A stretch of DNA of 64,000 nt from Clostridia bacterium (GTDB taxonomy: Bacteria > Bacillota > Clostridia > Oscillospirales > CAG-272): NCBI GenBank assembly GCA_017504625.1, contig JAFVQU010000008.1, forward strand, positions 21,476-85,475, read 5' to 3'. The number at the start of each line of letters is the position of its first letter. Positions within the stretch are counted from its first letter, which is position 1. The notes under the pieces are model-generated. The model did not search any database and was not told the DNA's origin. It was given only the letters and a program-made list of their open reading frames with translations. This document shows positions 8,422 to 16,894 of this stretch, piece by piece. Made by a program: the position numbers and the translations under genes.

Positions 8422-9843
8422 TTAATTCCTCAAACCCTTGGGATAGTGGTTTTTACACACTTCTGCGCTTACCTTTCCACCACTTATCGCAACGCCCTCG
8501 CAAAGCACCGCCGCGAATCCCGACTGCTTAGCGCCGGGCTCGCACGTCATACCTAACGAGCTTATCTCAAGTCCGCGAAGATAGTCGGCGATTCTTGGGT
8601 CATCAACCGCAAGATCTATTGTTCGCTTGAAATCGCTTCCGTACGCCGAGAAGAGCTGATGATGAGGAATAAATCTTCCGCGCTCAAGCTCGCCTACACA
8701 AACGCCCGCCGAAAACACAGCATATTCCGGTAGAGATATGTCAGGAGCAAGAAAAACCTTGCCGTTCAAATATATCAGCTTTTTTTCGGGGATTTTCACG
8801 AGATTTTCTTCAATGAACGCCTTAGCCGCTGAAATTGCTTCAATTTCCTCGCTCGAGGTCTTCCCTTTTTGCGCTCCGCGTTCCCTTTTTGACTTTTCTT
8901 TTGCACTTGTTGAAATATCGCTTTCGTTGGTGTCACTTTCACATTCACGGTGTAAAAGCGCGATAAATTGCCCCTCACCCTTTGATACGTGCGGGTAAAA
9001 TCTATGGCAAAGCGTCATATCTGCGACCGCACCGTCAAAATTGATTCCATCCGCCGTTGCATTTGCGAGATCTTCATTGACCTTACAAAGAGAAAAGTCA
9101 CTATGCTCCCTTAAAAACCAATCGACGTTATATTCATTTTCCTCAAGCGAAAACGTGCAGGTCGAATAGATAAGATATCCGCCCTTCGCTACGCATTTTG
9201 CAACGTTTGTGAGTATTTCACGTTGCCTTTCGGCGCACATAATCACGTTTTCCTCACTCCATTCACTTATCGCAAGTTGATTTTTGCGGAACATGCCCTC
9301 ACCCGAGCAGGGCGCATCGCAAAGCACGACGTCAAAATAACCCTGATAGACCTCGGCAAGCACCGCGGTATCGTGATTCATAACAACCGTGTTGCGACAG
9401 CCCATTCTCTCGACGTTACCTTGCAAAATTCTGCACCGCTTGGTATCATACTCGTTTGCGACGACGATTCCGTCCTCTCCCACAAGCGCGGCAAGCTGAG
9501 TCGTCTTTCCTCCGGGTGCAGAGCACGAATCAAGCACCCTTGAGCCTTTTTTTATCTCAAGTGCGTGAGCCGTAGCCATGGCGGAGGGGTCTTGCATATA
9601 AATAAGTCCCGCGTGATGACAAGCAAGTGAACCGGGATGCTCCTCATTCGTGTAAAAGCACTCCGGCGGAAAATCGGCGCGTATTCCGTCTATATGTCCC
9701 TCGCCAAGTACTCCGTCCTCACGCTTTATCGCATTTACTCGGAACGATCTTACAGCAGAGCCGTTTTCAATCTCGAAAAAGAGCTTTTCCGCCTCATCTC
9801 CGAGCATTTTCCTCATTCTTTCCTTAAATTTTTCGGGTAACAT
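8422..9843 (-). CDS. rsmF: RsmF-like 16S rRNA m5C methyltransferase
   Basis: A 473-aa protein of the NOL1/NOP2/Sun family that transfers a methyl group from S-adenosylmethionine to C5 of a cytosine in rRNA. SAM-binding SAPGGKTTQLA is near residue 108. The two catalytic-cysteine motifs of the family are present: DAPCSGEGMF near 178 and YSTCTFSLEENE near 229. The region after about 300 is the shorter RsmF-type C-terminal part, probably PUA-like. The ATG overlaps the TAA of the upstream HAD gene (TAATG), so translation is likely coupled. The family assignment is firm; the exact target base is not shown by sequence. Confidence 0.88.
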   Translation of the reverse strand: MLPEKFKERMRKMLGDEAEKLFFEIENGSAVRSFRVNAIKREDGVLGEGHIDGIRADFPPECFYTNEEHPGSLACHHAGLIYMQDPSAMATAHALEIKKGSRVLDSCSAPGGKTTQLAALVGEDGIVVANEYDTKRCRILQGNVERMGCRNTVVMNHDTAVLAEVYQGYFDVVLCDAPCSGEGMFRKNQLAISEWSEENVIMCAERQREILTNVAKCVAKGGYLIYSTCTFSLEENEYNVDWFLREHSDFSLCKVNEDLANATADGINFDGAVADMTLCHRFYPHVSKGEGQFIALLHRECESDTNESDISTSAKEKSKRERGAQKGKTSSEEIEAISAAKAFIEENLVKIPEKKLIYLNGKVFLAPDISLPEYAVFSAGVCVGELERGRFIPHHQLFSAYGSDFKRTIDLAVDDPRIADYLRGLEISSLGMTCEPGAKQSGFAAVLCEGVAISGGKVSAEVCKNHYPKGLRN

Positions 9844-10544
9844 TATAAATCTCCAAAATTAATTCCCGTAAGTCTTGACAGCGCGTTCATCAGCTCACTC
9901 GCATCATTTGCCAATATTTCCGCGCCGTTTTCAATAAGAATTTGCCTATCGCGGAACCCCCACGTCATGATCACGGACGGAATTCCGGCATTTTTAGCAA
10001 CACGAACATCAACCTCGGAATCGCCAACGTAGATCGCGCCATCGCAACCGAGATCGTTAATTACGTTCAGCAAAACGGTCGGATCAGGCTTACGCTTTTG
10101 TCCTTCCTTATCGCCAATCGCAATTTTAACATATTTTTCAAAGTGATACTCACATAGCTCCTTGACCGTGGCGTCGGGTTTATTGGAAACCACCGCCATT
10201 GGAATACCGTTTACATAAAGCTTCTCGAGAACTGACGCAAGTCCCGCATAGGGCGCGGTTTTCACGTTTGAATTCTGGTTGTAATATTCTCTGAACTCAT
10301 TATAGCATCGCTCGACAAGATCAGGATCGGGCACGCACTCCACGTTGAGATTTCCATCTTGAGAATACATCGCTCTTTCAACGAGCTTCTTAGCACCGTT
10401 TCCGACGAAGCTTCTCACCTCGCCTTTAGTCCTTTGGACAAATCCGTGAGCAACCATAACGTAATTGATCGAATCGGTAATATCGTCAAGCGTATCAAGC
10501 AACGTACCGTCAAGATCGAACACTACCGCAATTTTTTTATCCAT
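9843..10544 (-). CDS. HAD-family phosphatase (phosphoglycolate phosphatase-like)
   Basis: A 233-aa haloacid dehalogenase-type hydrolase. Motif I is VFDLDGTLLDT, motif II VVSNKPD, the Lys lies in the KRKPDP segment and motif III is YVGDSEVDV. A helical cap follows motif I, as in phosphoglycolate phosphatases (Gph/PpaX). A GTG start five codons upstream is rejected because it lies inside the ribosome site GGAGGTGA; the ATG at 10544 has correct spacing. Substrate is unknown; removing phosphate from a small metabolite is the family role. It has its own promoter and is coupled to rsmF downstream. Confidence 0.85.
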   Translation of the reverse strand: MDKKIAVVFDLDGTLLDTLDDITDSINYVMVAHGFVQRTKGEVRSFVGNGAKKLVERAMYSQDGNLNVECVPDPDLVERCYNEFREYYNQNSNVKTAPYAGLASVLEKLYVNGIPMAVVSNKPDATVKELCEYHFEKYVKIAIGDKEGQKRKPDPTVLLNVINDLGCDGAIYVGDSEVDVRVAKNAGIPSVIMTWGFRDRQILIENGAEILANDASELMNALSRLTGINFGDL

Positions 10545-10569
10545 AAGGCTCACCTCCACTCAATAAATA

Positions 10570-10598
10570 ATTTTACACTTTCAAACACACTTTGTCAA
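10570..10598 (-). promoter_or_regulatory. Sigma-A promoter of the HAD-rsmF operon
   Basis: TTGACA (10598-10593), 17-bp spacer, TAAAAT (10575-10570). It starts right after the upstream NUDIX terminator stem. Confidence 0.75.
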
Positions 10599-10599
10599 T

Positions 10600-10635
10600 A
10601 CAAAAAACGACGTCCGCCATCGCAAAACGTCGTTT
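10600..10635 (-). terminator. Terminator of the NUDIX gene
   Basis: A 9-bp inverted repeat AAACGACGT/ACGTCGTTT (10605-10613 with 10627-10635) followed on the minus strand by TTTTTGT. The stem begins inside the stop codon of the NUDIX gene. Confidence 0.75.
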
Positions 10636-11068
10636 ATTGCTTATATTTGTCCTCAACGTACTTCATAGCAAGCTCAAGCACGTGCTTATCATTGCCGTGA
10701 GTGAGAAGTCCCATCGCGTTTTCAAGCGGTATCCACGCGACCTCCTCAACTTCACCCGGACGGGGATGTATCTCGGTATGTCTTGTGAATGCAAGGAAAT
10801 AAACCACTTCCTTTTTCACGCCGGGACGCGGCTTGTAATAAACGGGTTGACGGAATCTCTCGTTGATATGGATCTTGACCGAGGTTTCCTCAAGCACCTC
10901 GCGCTCCGCCGTCATAGTTTCGGTCTCTCCGACCTCAACGTGACCCTTAGGGAAGGAATAATGACCGCCCGAGGTGTGCTTTATCATAAGAACGTATCTT
11001 TTAAGTCCGCCCTTATCGTCACGCTCGTTATGTATAACGACCGCTCCACACGATTTTTCGTATATCAT
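10634..11068 (-). CDS. NUDIX hydrolase
   Basis: A 144-aa protein (if started at the ATG at 11068, which sits 9 bases after AGGGGG; an ATG three codons earlier abuts that site). The NUDIX box runs from GHVEVGETETMTAE through REVLEETSV; the usual Gly after EE-x is Ser here, while the metal-binding REVLEE core is kept. Such enzymes hydrolyse nucleoside diphosphates linked to another group. The SFPKGHVE lead-in resembles diadenosine tetraphosphatase-type members, but the substrate cannot be read from sequence. It stands alone between two terminators. Confidence 0.85.
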   Translation of the reverse strand: MIYEKSCGAVVIHNERDDKGGLKRYVLMIKHTSGGHYSFPKGHVEVGETETMTAEREVLEETSVKIHINERFRQPVYYKPRPGVKKEVVYFLAFTRHTEIHPRPGEVEEVAWIPLENAMGLLTHGNDKHVLELAMKYVEDKYKQ

Positions 11069-11094
11069 TTTTTTCATCCCCCTTTCAAAAATTT

Positions 11095-11134
11095 CTTTGC
11101 AGAGGGCGAACCACCACCGTGGCTCCCCCTCTGC
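11095..11134 (-). terminator. Terminator of the rimP-infB operon
   Basis: Inverted repeat GCAGAGGG/CCCTCTGC (11099-11106 with 11127-11134) with an inner CCAC/GTGG pair, followed on the minus strand by AAAGAAATTTTTG, 24 bases after the infB stop. Confidence 0.75.
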
Positions 11135-11157
11135 GATTTGTTTCAATTATAGGTTAA

Positions 11158-14100
11158 TTATCTTGCGATCTCTTCCATTACGAAGGCCTCGAGAATATCG
11201 CCTTCCTTGATGTCGTTGAATTTTTCAAGACCGACACCGCACTCATATCCCTGAGCAACTTCCTTAGCGTCGTCCTTGAATCTCTTAAGCGATGAGATCT
11301 TATCCTCGAATATAACTATACCGTCACGGACTACGCGGATCTGCGCGTGTCTTGCGATCTTACCGTCAAGGATATACGAGCCTGCGATAGTTCCGACACC
11401 GGGCACGTGAATAGTCTGTCTGACCTCCGCGTGACCAAGAAGGTTCTCTCTGAACTTGGGAGCGAGCATACCCTTCATAGCCGCCTCGATCTCCTCGATA
11501 CACTGGTAGATTACTCGGTAGGTTCTGAGGTCTACGCCCTGTCTTTCGGCGGAGTCGATAGCCGCCTTGTCGGGACGAACGTTAAAGCCAACGATAATAG
11601 CGTTGGATGCTGCTGCGAACATAACGTCGTTCTCGGTGATACCGCCGACCGCGCTGTGAATTACGTTAACTCTTACTTCCTCATTGGTGAGCTTAACGAG
11701 AGATGCCTTGACCGCCTCGGCAGAGCCTACAACGTCCGCCTTGACGATAACGTTAAGATCCTTGACACCCTCGCTGATCTGAGCAAAGAGGTCGTTAAGG
11801 TTAGCTCTGGCATTTGCCTTGAAGCCCTCCTCCTTAGCCTTATCCTTTCTCTGATCGGCAAGAGCTCTTGCCATTCTCTCGTCCTCAACCGCCGCGAACT
11901 CGTCACCTGCGGTGGGAACCTCTGCAAGGCCGATGATCTCAACAGGAACCGAGGGACCTGCGATCTTAAGCTGCTTACCGTTGTGGTCGGTCATAGCCCT
12001 TACACGGCCAACCGCAGTGCCCGCGATAACGATATCTCCGTTGTGGAGAGTACCGTTCTGAACAAGCACGGTCGCAACAGGGCCGCGTCCCTTATCAAGC
12101 TTAGCCTCGATAACGATACCCTTCGCGCGTCTGTTGGGATTAGCCTTAAGCTCCTTGACCTCCGCAACGAGAAGAACGTTCTCAAGAAGGTCCTCTATAC
12201 CCATTCTCGTGAGAGCGGATACGGGAACGCAGATAACGTCGCCGCCCCATTCCTCGGGAACGAGATCGTACTTGGTAAGCTCCTGCTTAACGTTATCGGG
12301 GTTAGCAGTGGGCTTATCCATCTTGTTGATTGCTACGATAATATCAACTCCCGCAGCCTTTGCGTGATTGATAGCCTCAACGGTCTGAGGCATGATTCCG
12401 TCGTCTGCCGCAACTACGAGGATCGCGATATCGGTCGCCTGAGCACCGCGGGCACGCATTGCGGTGAACGCCTCGTGGCCGGGGGTGTCAAGGAAGGTGA
12501 TATCCTGACCGTTTATCTTAACTCTGTAAGCACCGATATGCTGGGTAATACCGCCCGCCTCGCCGGTGGTTACGTTAGTGTGTCTGATTGCGTCAAGAAG
12601 CGAGGTCTTACCGTGGTCAACGTGACCCATTACGCAGACAACGGGAGCTCTGGGCTCGAGCTGCTCTGCGGTATCCTCACTCTCATCAAAGAGCTTTTCT
12701 TCAATAGTAACAACTACTGCCTTCTCAGGCTCAGCTCCGCACTCAACGGCAACGAGAGCGGCGGTGTCAAAGTCAATAGTCTGGTTGGCCGTCGCCATAG
12801 CGCCGAGAAGCATAAGCTTCTTGATGACCTCACCTACGGTGACCTTAAGCATCGAAGCCAAGTCGCTTACCATTATCTCCTCGGGAATCTGAACCTTAAG
12901 AGGACCCTTTACGATAGTAACGGGAGCCTTCTGCTCACCCTTCGCGCCCTTCTTATTGTTCTTGCCGCCCTTACCGAAGCCGCCCTCAGCTCTGTTCTGA
13001 TTCTGCTGCTTCTTGAGCTTCTGGTTGTTTCCGTTACGGAGATCTCTCTCGTTTTCGGATACGAAGCTGTCGAGCTTCTCGTCGTACTTTGAAAGGTCAA
13101 CGTTAGAGGAACGGATATCAACTGTCTTCGCCGCGCCCTTCTTGCTTGTACCGTCGCCGCCCTTGGGAGTCTGCGCACGGGTGATTATCTGGGGCTGGAA
13201 CTTTTCTCTGGGAGCAGATTGAACGAACTCGTCCTTATCCATTCCCGCACCGCCTCTGTTATTGTTATTGAACTGGGGCTTCTGAGGCTTTCTGTCATCT
13301 CTTCTCTGAGGAGCTGCCTGACGGTCAAAGTTAGGAGCTCCCATGCGCGAGAAGCGATCGCCTGACTGACCCTGTCCCTGAGACTGAGGCCTTGTTCCGT
13401 TATTGTTGGCGAAGGAATTATTTCTCTGTCCGCCGTCCTGACGGGGAGCAAACTGATTACTCTCTCGTCTATTATTTGCGTTATTGTTTACAGATGCGCG
13501 GTTGTCCTGTCTGGGCGCACCCTCACCTCTGTTTGCCGCCTTTTCGCGAGCCGCCTTTTCAATAGCAGCCGCTCTTGCGATTGCCTCTGCTCTGTCCACC
13601 TTAGGCTGAACCTTTACGGCGGGAGCCGCAGGCGCGCTCTGCTTATTTTCAGCTGCGGGAGCCTTGGTTTCCGTCTTGGCAGCGACGGGCTCCTTCTTCT
13701 CAGCAACTGCCTTTTCTGTATTGGCAGACTTTTCCTCCGCCTTCTTTTCGGGCGCAGCTACAGCTTCAGCTTTTTTAGCCTCGACCGTGGGCGCCTTTTC
13801 GTTTTTATTCTGCTTTTCGTCAGCCTTTTCCTCTGTTTCCTTTGCGACCTTTTCAGCCTCGGGAGCCTTCTTTTCAAGCTTTGAAGGAATAGTTGTGACA
13901 CCGTCGATATAGTCGTCGATTCCGTCTATCTGGTACGCCGACGTAAGAGCGTCAAAAAGGATGTTGAACTCACGGGGCTCAAGGGATTTCTGAGCCTTAA
14001 GCTCAATACCCTTCTCCGACATGATATCAACGATCTCCTTACTCTTGATTCCAAGGTCCTTTGCAAGTTGATTCGCTTTGATCTGAGGTTTTACTGCCAT
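11158..14100 (-). CDS. infB: Translation initiation factor IF-2
   Basis: A 980-aa GTPase that places initiator tRNA on the 30S subunit and promotes subunit joining. An N-terminal IF2N-like helical domain (about 1-60) is followed by about 330 low-complexity residues rich in Lys/Glu/Ala, then Asn/Arg/Gln. A second IF2N domain follows near 400, then the G domain: [14 protein letters not shown] (about 490), [14 protein letters not shown]. Domains II, III and IV complete the C-terminus. It is longer than many Firmicutes IF-2 proteins because of the linker. It is last in the operon; rbfA, often next in Firmicutes, is not adjacent. Confidence 0.97.
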   Translation of the reverse strand: MAVKPQIKANQLAKDLGIKSKEIVDIMSEKGIELKAQKSLEPREFNILFDALTSAYQIDGIDDYIDGVTTIPSKLEKKAPEAEKVAKETEEKADEKQNKNEKAPTVEAKKAEAVAAPEKKAEEKSANTEKAVAEKKEPVAAKTETKAPAAENKQSAPAAPAVKVQPKVDRAEAIARAAAIEKAAREKAANRGEGAPRQDNRASVNNNANNRRESNQFAPRQDGGQRNNSFANNNGTRPQSQGQGQSGDRFSRMGAPNFDRQAAPQRRDDRKPQKPQFNNNNRGGAGMDKDEFVQSAPREKFQPQIITRAQTPKGGDGTSKKGAAKTVDIRSSNVDLSKYDEKLDSFVSENERDLRNGNNQKLKKQQNQNRAEGGFGKGGKNNKKGAKGEQKAPVTIVKGPLKVQIPEEIMVSDLASMLKVTVGEVIKKLMLLGAMATANQTIDFDTAALVAVECGAEPEKAVVVTIEEKLFDESEDTAEQLEPRAPVVCVMGHVDHGKTSLLDAIRHTNVTTGEAGGITQHIGAYRVKINGQDITFLDTPGHEAFTAMRARGAQATDIAILVVAADDGIMPQTVEAINHAKAAGVDIIVAINKMDKPTANPDNVKQELTKYDLVPEEWGGDVICVPVSALTRMGIEDLLENVLLVAEVKELKANPNRRAKGIVIEAKLDKGRGPVATVLVQNGTLHNGDIVIAGTAVGRVRAMTDHNGKQLKIAGPSVPVEIIGLAEVPTAGDEFAAVEDERMARALADQRKDKAKEEGFKANARANLNDLFAQISEGVKDLNVIVKADVVGSAEAVKASLVKLTNEEVRVNVIHSAVGGITENDVMFAAASNAIIVGFNVRPDKAAIDSAERQGVDLRTYRVIYQCIEEIEAAMKGMLAPKFRENLLGHAEVRQTIHVPGVGTIAGSYILDGKIARHAQIRVVRDGIVIFEDKISSLKRFKDDAKEVAQGYECGVGLEKFNDIKEGDILEAFVMEEIAR

Positions 14101-14153
14101 AAATTATACCCATACCTTTCCGGTTTTCTGCGATTATTTAATGTAATTTGCGT

Positions 14154-14486
14154 TCAGCACGATAACTGCTTTTTCACCGCCGCAAAAAAGCCCTTGTCTG
14201 CTATCGCTACCGCCGCTACCGCGCTCTTTCCGAGCGCGTGGCCAAGCTCTTCACAGCCCGCCGCGATACGAACTGTCTCTACGCCATAATATGCGCATTT
14301 GTCGTTAATTTTCTTATGTGTGTTTTCCGAGGTGTCCGACGCCTCGATAACGATAACGTCCTTGACCTCCCCGCGTTTTTCGTGCGTGTTTCTGAGATGC
14401 TCGCATATCATAGGCACTCCCACGATCGCCTTACCCGCGCCGCGACAGAGTCCTATAACGCCGAGAAGCTTTTTTTCATCGTACAT
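14154..14486 (-). CDS. ylxQ: L7Ae/YlxQ-type RNA-binding protein
   Basis: A 110-aa protein of the L7Ae/L30e/S12e fold, found between ylxR and infB in Firmicutes. KLLGVIGLCRGAGK opens the protein and DVIVIEASDTSENT lies in the RNA-binding region. Start set at the ATG at 14486, preceded by GGAG; a longer frame upstream lacks a ribosome site and reads through an intergenic hairpin. Binding to kink-turn RNA is the family expectation, not shown here. Confidence 0.85.
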   Translation of the reverse strand: MYDEKKLLGVIGLCRGAGKAIVGVPMICEHLRNTHEKRGEVKDVIVIEASDTSENTHKKINDKCAYYGVETVRIAAGCEELGHALGKSAVAAVAIADKGFFAAVKKQLSC

Positions 14487-14532
14487 ATTAAACTCCATTC
14501 CGCCGCGCACGGCGGCACAAATAGCAATCAAT

Positions 14533-14557
14533 GAATTTTGCCCTTGTGGCAAAATTC
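14533..14557. repeat. Perfect intergenic hairpin between ylxR and ylxQ
   Basis: GAATTTTGCC and GGCAAAATTC (14533-14542 and 14548-14557) form a 10-bp perfect inverted repeat with a 5-base loop in the unusually wide 118-base ylxR-ylxQ gap. There is no T tract on the transcribed strand, so it is not an obvious terminator. Confidence 0.7.
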
Positions 14558-14604
14558 GCGCGTGAAAAAACATATTTACCTAGAAGAGAAATTCAACTTT
14601 CACG

Positions 14605-14889
14605 CTATTCACCCTCGGCTATGCGTTTTTCCATCTCGTCGTATATTTCCTCGGGGATAGCGCATTCAAGGATATTTGCTATCCTGTTTGACTTTCTCGC
14701 CTTCTTAAAGCAAGCTTCGGAGGGGCAAATATACGCGCCTCTGCCCGATTTCTTGCCGTTAAAGTCAAGAGATATCTCTCCCTCGGGGCTTCTTACTACT
14801 CTGATAAGCTCTTTTTTCGGTCTGTGCTCATTGCACCCTAAGCATTGGCGCATCGGGATCTTTTTTATTTTTTGCGTTTTACTATCCAT
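14605..14889 (-). CDS. ylxR: YlxR (DUF448) RNA-binding protein
   Basis: A 94-aa small basic protein of the YlxR family, encoded between nusA and infB in most Firmicutes. The family signature IPMRQCLGC is followed by KKELIRVVR and GRGAYICPS. The ATG at 14889 is preceded by GAGGTG; a GTG three codons upstream lies within that site and is rejected. A structural homologue binds RNA; a regulatory role has been proposed for the family. Confidence 0.9.
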   Translation of the reverse strand: MDSKTQKIKKIPMRQCLGCNEHRPKKELIRVVRSPEGEISLDFNGKKSGRGAYICPSEACFKKARKSNRIANILECAIPEEIYDEMEKRIAEGE

Positions 14890-14914
14890 AATAAGCACCT
14901 CGCCCTGATTTTGC

Positions 14915-15970
14915 TTACTGTACCGCGGGTCTTACCTTTTCAAGTCCCTCGGCGTTGATGTCGATCTTGATACCTGTAAGTCTTGCCGCAAGGCGAACGT
15001 TCTGTCCTTCCTTACCGATCGCAAGAGAAAGCTGATCGGGAGCAACTACCACGCGGCAGAATCTCTCGCTCTCCATCTCTGCGGAAATAACAGTTGCGGG
15101 AGAAAGAGCCGCCGTTACGTACTCCTCGGGGCTTTCGCTGTATTTTACGATATCGATCTTCTCGCCGCAGATCTCGTCAAGGATCGCGTCGATTCTCATT
15201 CCGTGAGCACCGATACATGCGCCGACCGCGTCAACGCTCTCGTCACGCGAGTAAACGGCGATCTTGGTTCTCGAGCCCGCCTCACGCGAAACGCCCTTGA
15301 TAACTACTACGCCGTCTGCGATCTCGGGTATCTCAAGCTCAAACATACGTCTGATAAAGCCGGGGTGAACTCTTGAAAGAGTTACAAGAGGACCTCGAAG
15401 CTCCTTGTTTACTTCCTGAATGAATACCTTTATTTTGTCGCCGACCTCGAAATACTCGCCGGGGATCTGCTCGGACTTGAGAAGAACCGCAGTTCCTGTT
15501 CCGGTGTCGAGAATTACGTTGCCGTTGTCGTAATCGATCTTAAGTACGGTAGCAGTGATGATCTCCTCGCGCTTGGACTCGTACGCCTCCTGCATTGCTC
15601 TGTGCTCGCCCTCGCGGATACCCTGAATGATAACCGATTTTGCCGCACCTGCGCTGAGTCTGCGGAAGAGCTTGGGCTTAACCTCGAACTCAACGGTTCC
15701 GCCAAGCACGTTTCTCTTGCTCATAGCCTTTGCGTCAACGAGAGAGATCTGAGTCATGGGATCCTCAACTACCTCAACGACCTCCTTCTGCTGATAAAGT
15801 CTTACGTCCTTCTTCGCGGGGTCGATATGCACTCTTACGTTGGTATTGTTTCCAAATTCCTTCTTGAACGCGGAAATAAGCGCCGCCTCGATCTTTTCGA
15901 TCATATAAGCCTGGGGAATACCCTTTTCCTTTTCAAGAAGCTCAAGTGCTGTAAAAAACTCTGTGTTCAT
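14915..15970 (-). CDS. nusA: Transcription termination/antitermination factor NusA
   Basis: A 351-aa RNA polymerase-associated factor that modulates pausing, termination and antitermination. The N-terminal polymerase-binding domain covers about 1-130, an S1 domain about 135-200 (ATVLKIDYDNGNVILDTG), and two KH domains about 230-345 (GACIGAHGMRIDAI and LAIGKEGQNVRLAARLTG). It lacks the acidic repeats of gamma-proteobacterial NusA, as usual in Firmicutes. It is the second gene of the operon, 42 bases after rimP. Confidence 0.97.
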   Translation of the reverse strand: MNTEFFTALELLEKEKGIPQAYMIEKIEAALISAFKKEFGNNTNVRVHIDPAKKDVRLYQQKEVVEVVEDPMTQISLVDAKAMSKRNVLGGTVEFEVKPKLFRRLSAGAAKSVIIQGIREGEHRAMQEAYESKREEIITATVLKIDYDNGNVILDTGTGTAVLLKSEQIPGEYFEVGDKIKVFIQEVNKELRGPLVTLSRVHPGFIRRMFELEIPEIADGVVVIKGVSREAGSRTKIAVYSRDESVDAVGACIGAHGMRIDAILDEICGEKIDIVKYSESPEEYVTAALSPATVISAEMESERFCRVVVAPDQLSLAIGKEGQNVRLAARLTGIKIDINAEGLEKVRPAVQ

Positions 15971-16012
15971 GATTTATAATCCTTTCAATTCAATACGTTT
16001 ATAGGAGTTACG

Positions 16013-16495
16013 TTAAATTTTTCCAAATTCAAAATAGGTTGCGATCTTTGCCACCTCGTCGGGCTTGAATGCGATCTTATTCTCGCCGACCTCAATTGCA
16101 ATGCTGCCATCCTCGTCGTATCCGACAAGCACTCCGCGGAAGAGCTTTGAGCCGTCGCGGGGCGCGTAAAGCTTAACCTCAACGTCCCAGCCCTCGCATG
16201 CCTCGATATGCTCGGGATATTTAAGCTCGCGCTCAATACCGGGCGAGGACACCTCAAGAATATAGGACTCAGCAATAGGATCAGCCTCGTCAAGAGGCGC
16301 ATCTATCGCGCGGTGGAATTTTTCGCAATCCTCAATGGTGATGCCCTCTTCGTTGTCGATCGTGATACGAAGATGCTTATCTGCGCCTTCCTTTACGAAC
16401 TCAACGTCCCAGATGTAATATCCAAGCTCGTCTGCCACGGGAGCGATTATCTCTCTTACGGTTGATGCAATGTTTTTTGTTCCGCCGTTCTTCAT
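16013..16495 (-). CDS. rimP: Ribosome maturation factor RimP
   Basis: A 160-aa protein needed for 30S subunit maturation. Family segments are LGYYIWDVEFVKEG, LRITIDNEEGITIEDCE and YILEVSSPGIERELK. It is the first gene of the rimP-nusA-ylxR-ylxQ-infB operon and has a leader of about 120 nt containing a strong hairpin. Confidence 0.95.
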   Translation of the reverse strand: MKNGGTKNIASTVREIIAPVADELGYYIWDVEFVKEGADKHLRITIDNEEGITIEDCEKFHRAIDAPLDEADPIAESYILEVSSPGIERELKYPEHIEACEGWDVEVKLYAPRDGSKLFRGVLVGYDEDGSIAIEVGENKIAFKPDEVAKIATYFEFGKI

Positions 16496-16548
16496 TTTCT
16501 GCCCTTTCGTGTAATTACAAATTTGTTTTTCGTCTTATTTCTCAATGC

Positions 16549-16605
16549 TTTTTGAAAAAAGCCTCAAACAAAACTTATGAGTGGATTTTGACAACCCACT
16601 CATAA
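16549..16605 (-). promoter_or_regulatory. Leader hairpin upstream of rimP (possible attenuator)
   Basis: A 10-bp perfect inverted repeat (TTATGAGTGG at 16575-16584 with CCACTCATAA at 16596-16605) lies between the promoter and rimP. On the transcribed strand it is followed by GTTTTGTTTG and then a second short hairpin, GCTTTTT/AAAAAGC. This is terminator-like placement in a leader. The remaining 16656-16775 is AT-rich with nothing recognisable. Confidence 0.5.
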
Positions 16606-16626
16606 TCTTGCTATACATTCTACCTG

Positions 16627-16655
16627 ATTATAACACATTATTGCGTCAATTGCAA
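16627..16655 (-). promoter_or_regulatory. Promoter of the rimP-nusA-infB operon
   Basis: TTGCAA (16655-16650), 17-bp spacer, TATAAT (16632-16627). Confidence 0.6.
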
Positions 16656-16775
16656 TACTTTTTTAAAATTTTTTATTATTTTTTAAAATTTTTGATAAAA
16701 ACACGCATTTTCGACATTTTTTTAGCACCTATAATAAAAAAAGGAAAACTTTAACGTAAAATTGCTCCAAATCTG

Positions 16776-16804
16776 TTTACAAAAGCCCAAACATATGATA
16801 TAAT
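16776..16804 (+). promoter_or_regulatory. Promoter of the DUF2232-gdpP-rplI-dnaB run
   Basis: TTTACA (16776-16781), 17-bp spacer, TATAAT (16799-16804). A long imperfect hairpin follows in the leader (GTGTA 16826-16830 with TACAC 16857-16861; TAGCC with GGCTA) before GGAGGAATTCA and the ATG at 16895. Confidence 0.65.
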
Positions 16805-16894
16805 GATATAATGCTATAGTGCGGGGTGTAGCCTTTTTTAGAAAAACGGCTATTCTTACACGGAATCATAGCAAATCCTATGCGGAGGAATTCA

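Noticed and set aside
11347-13092. A 581-codon plus-strand open frame
   Set aside because: Antisense to infB; same codon-avoidance explanation.
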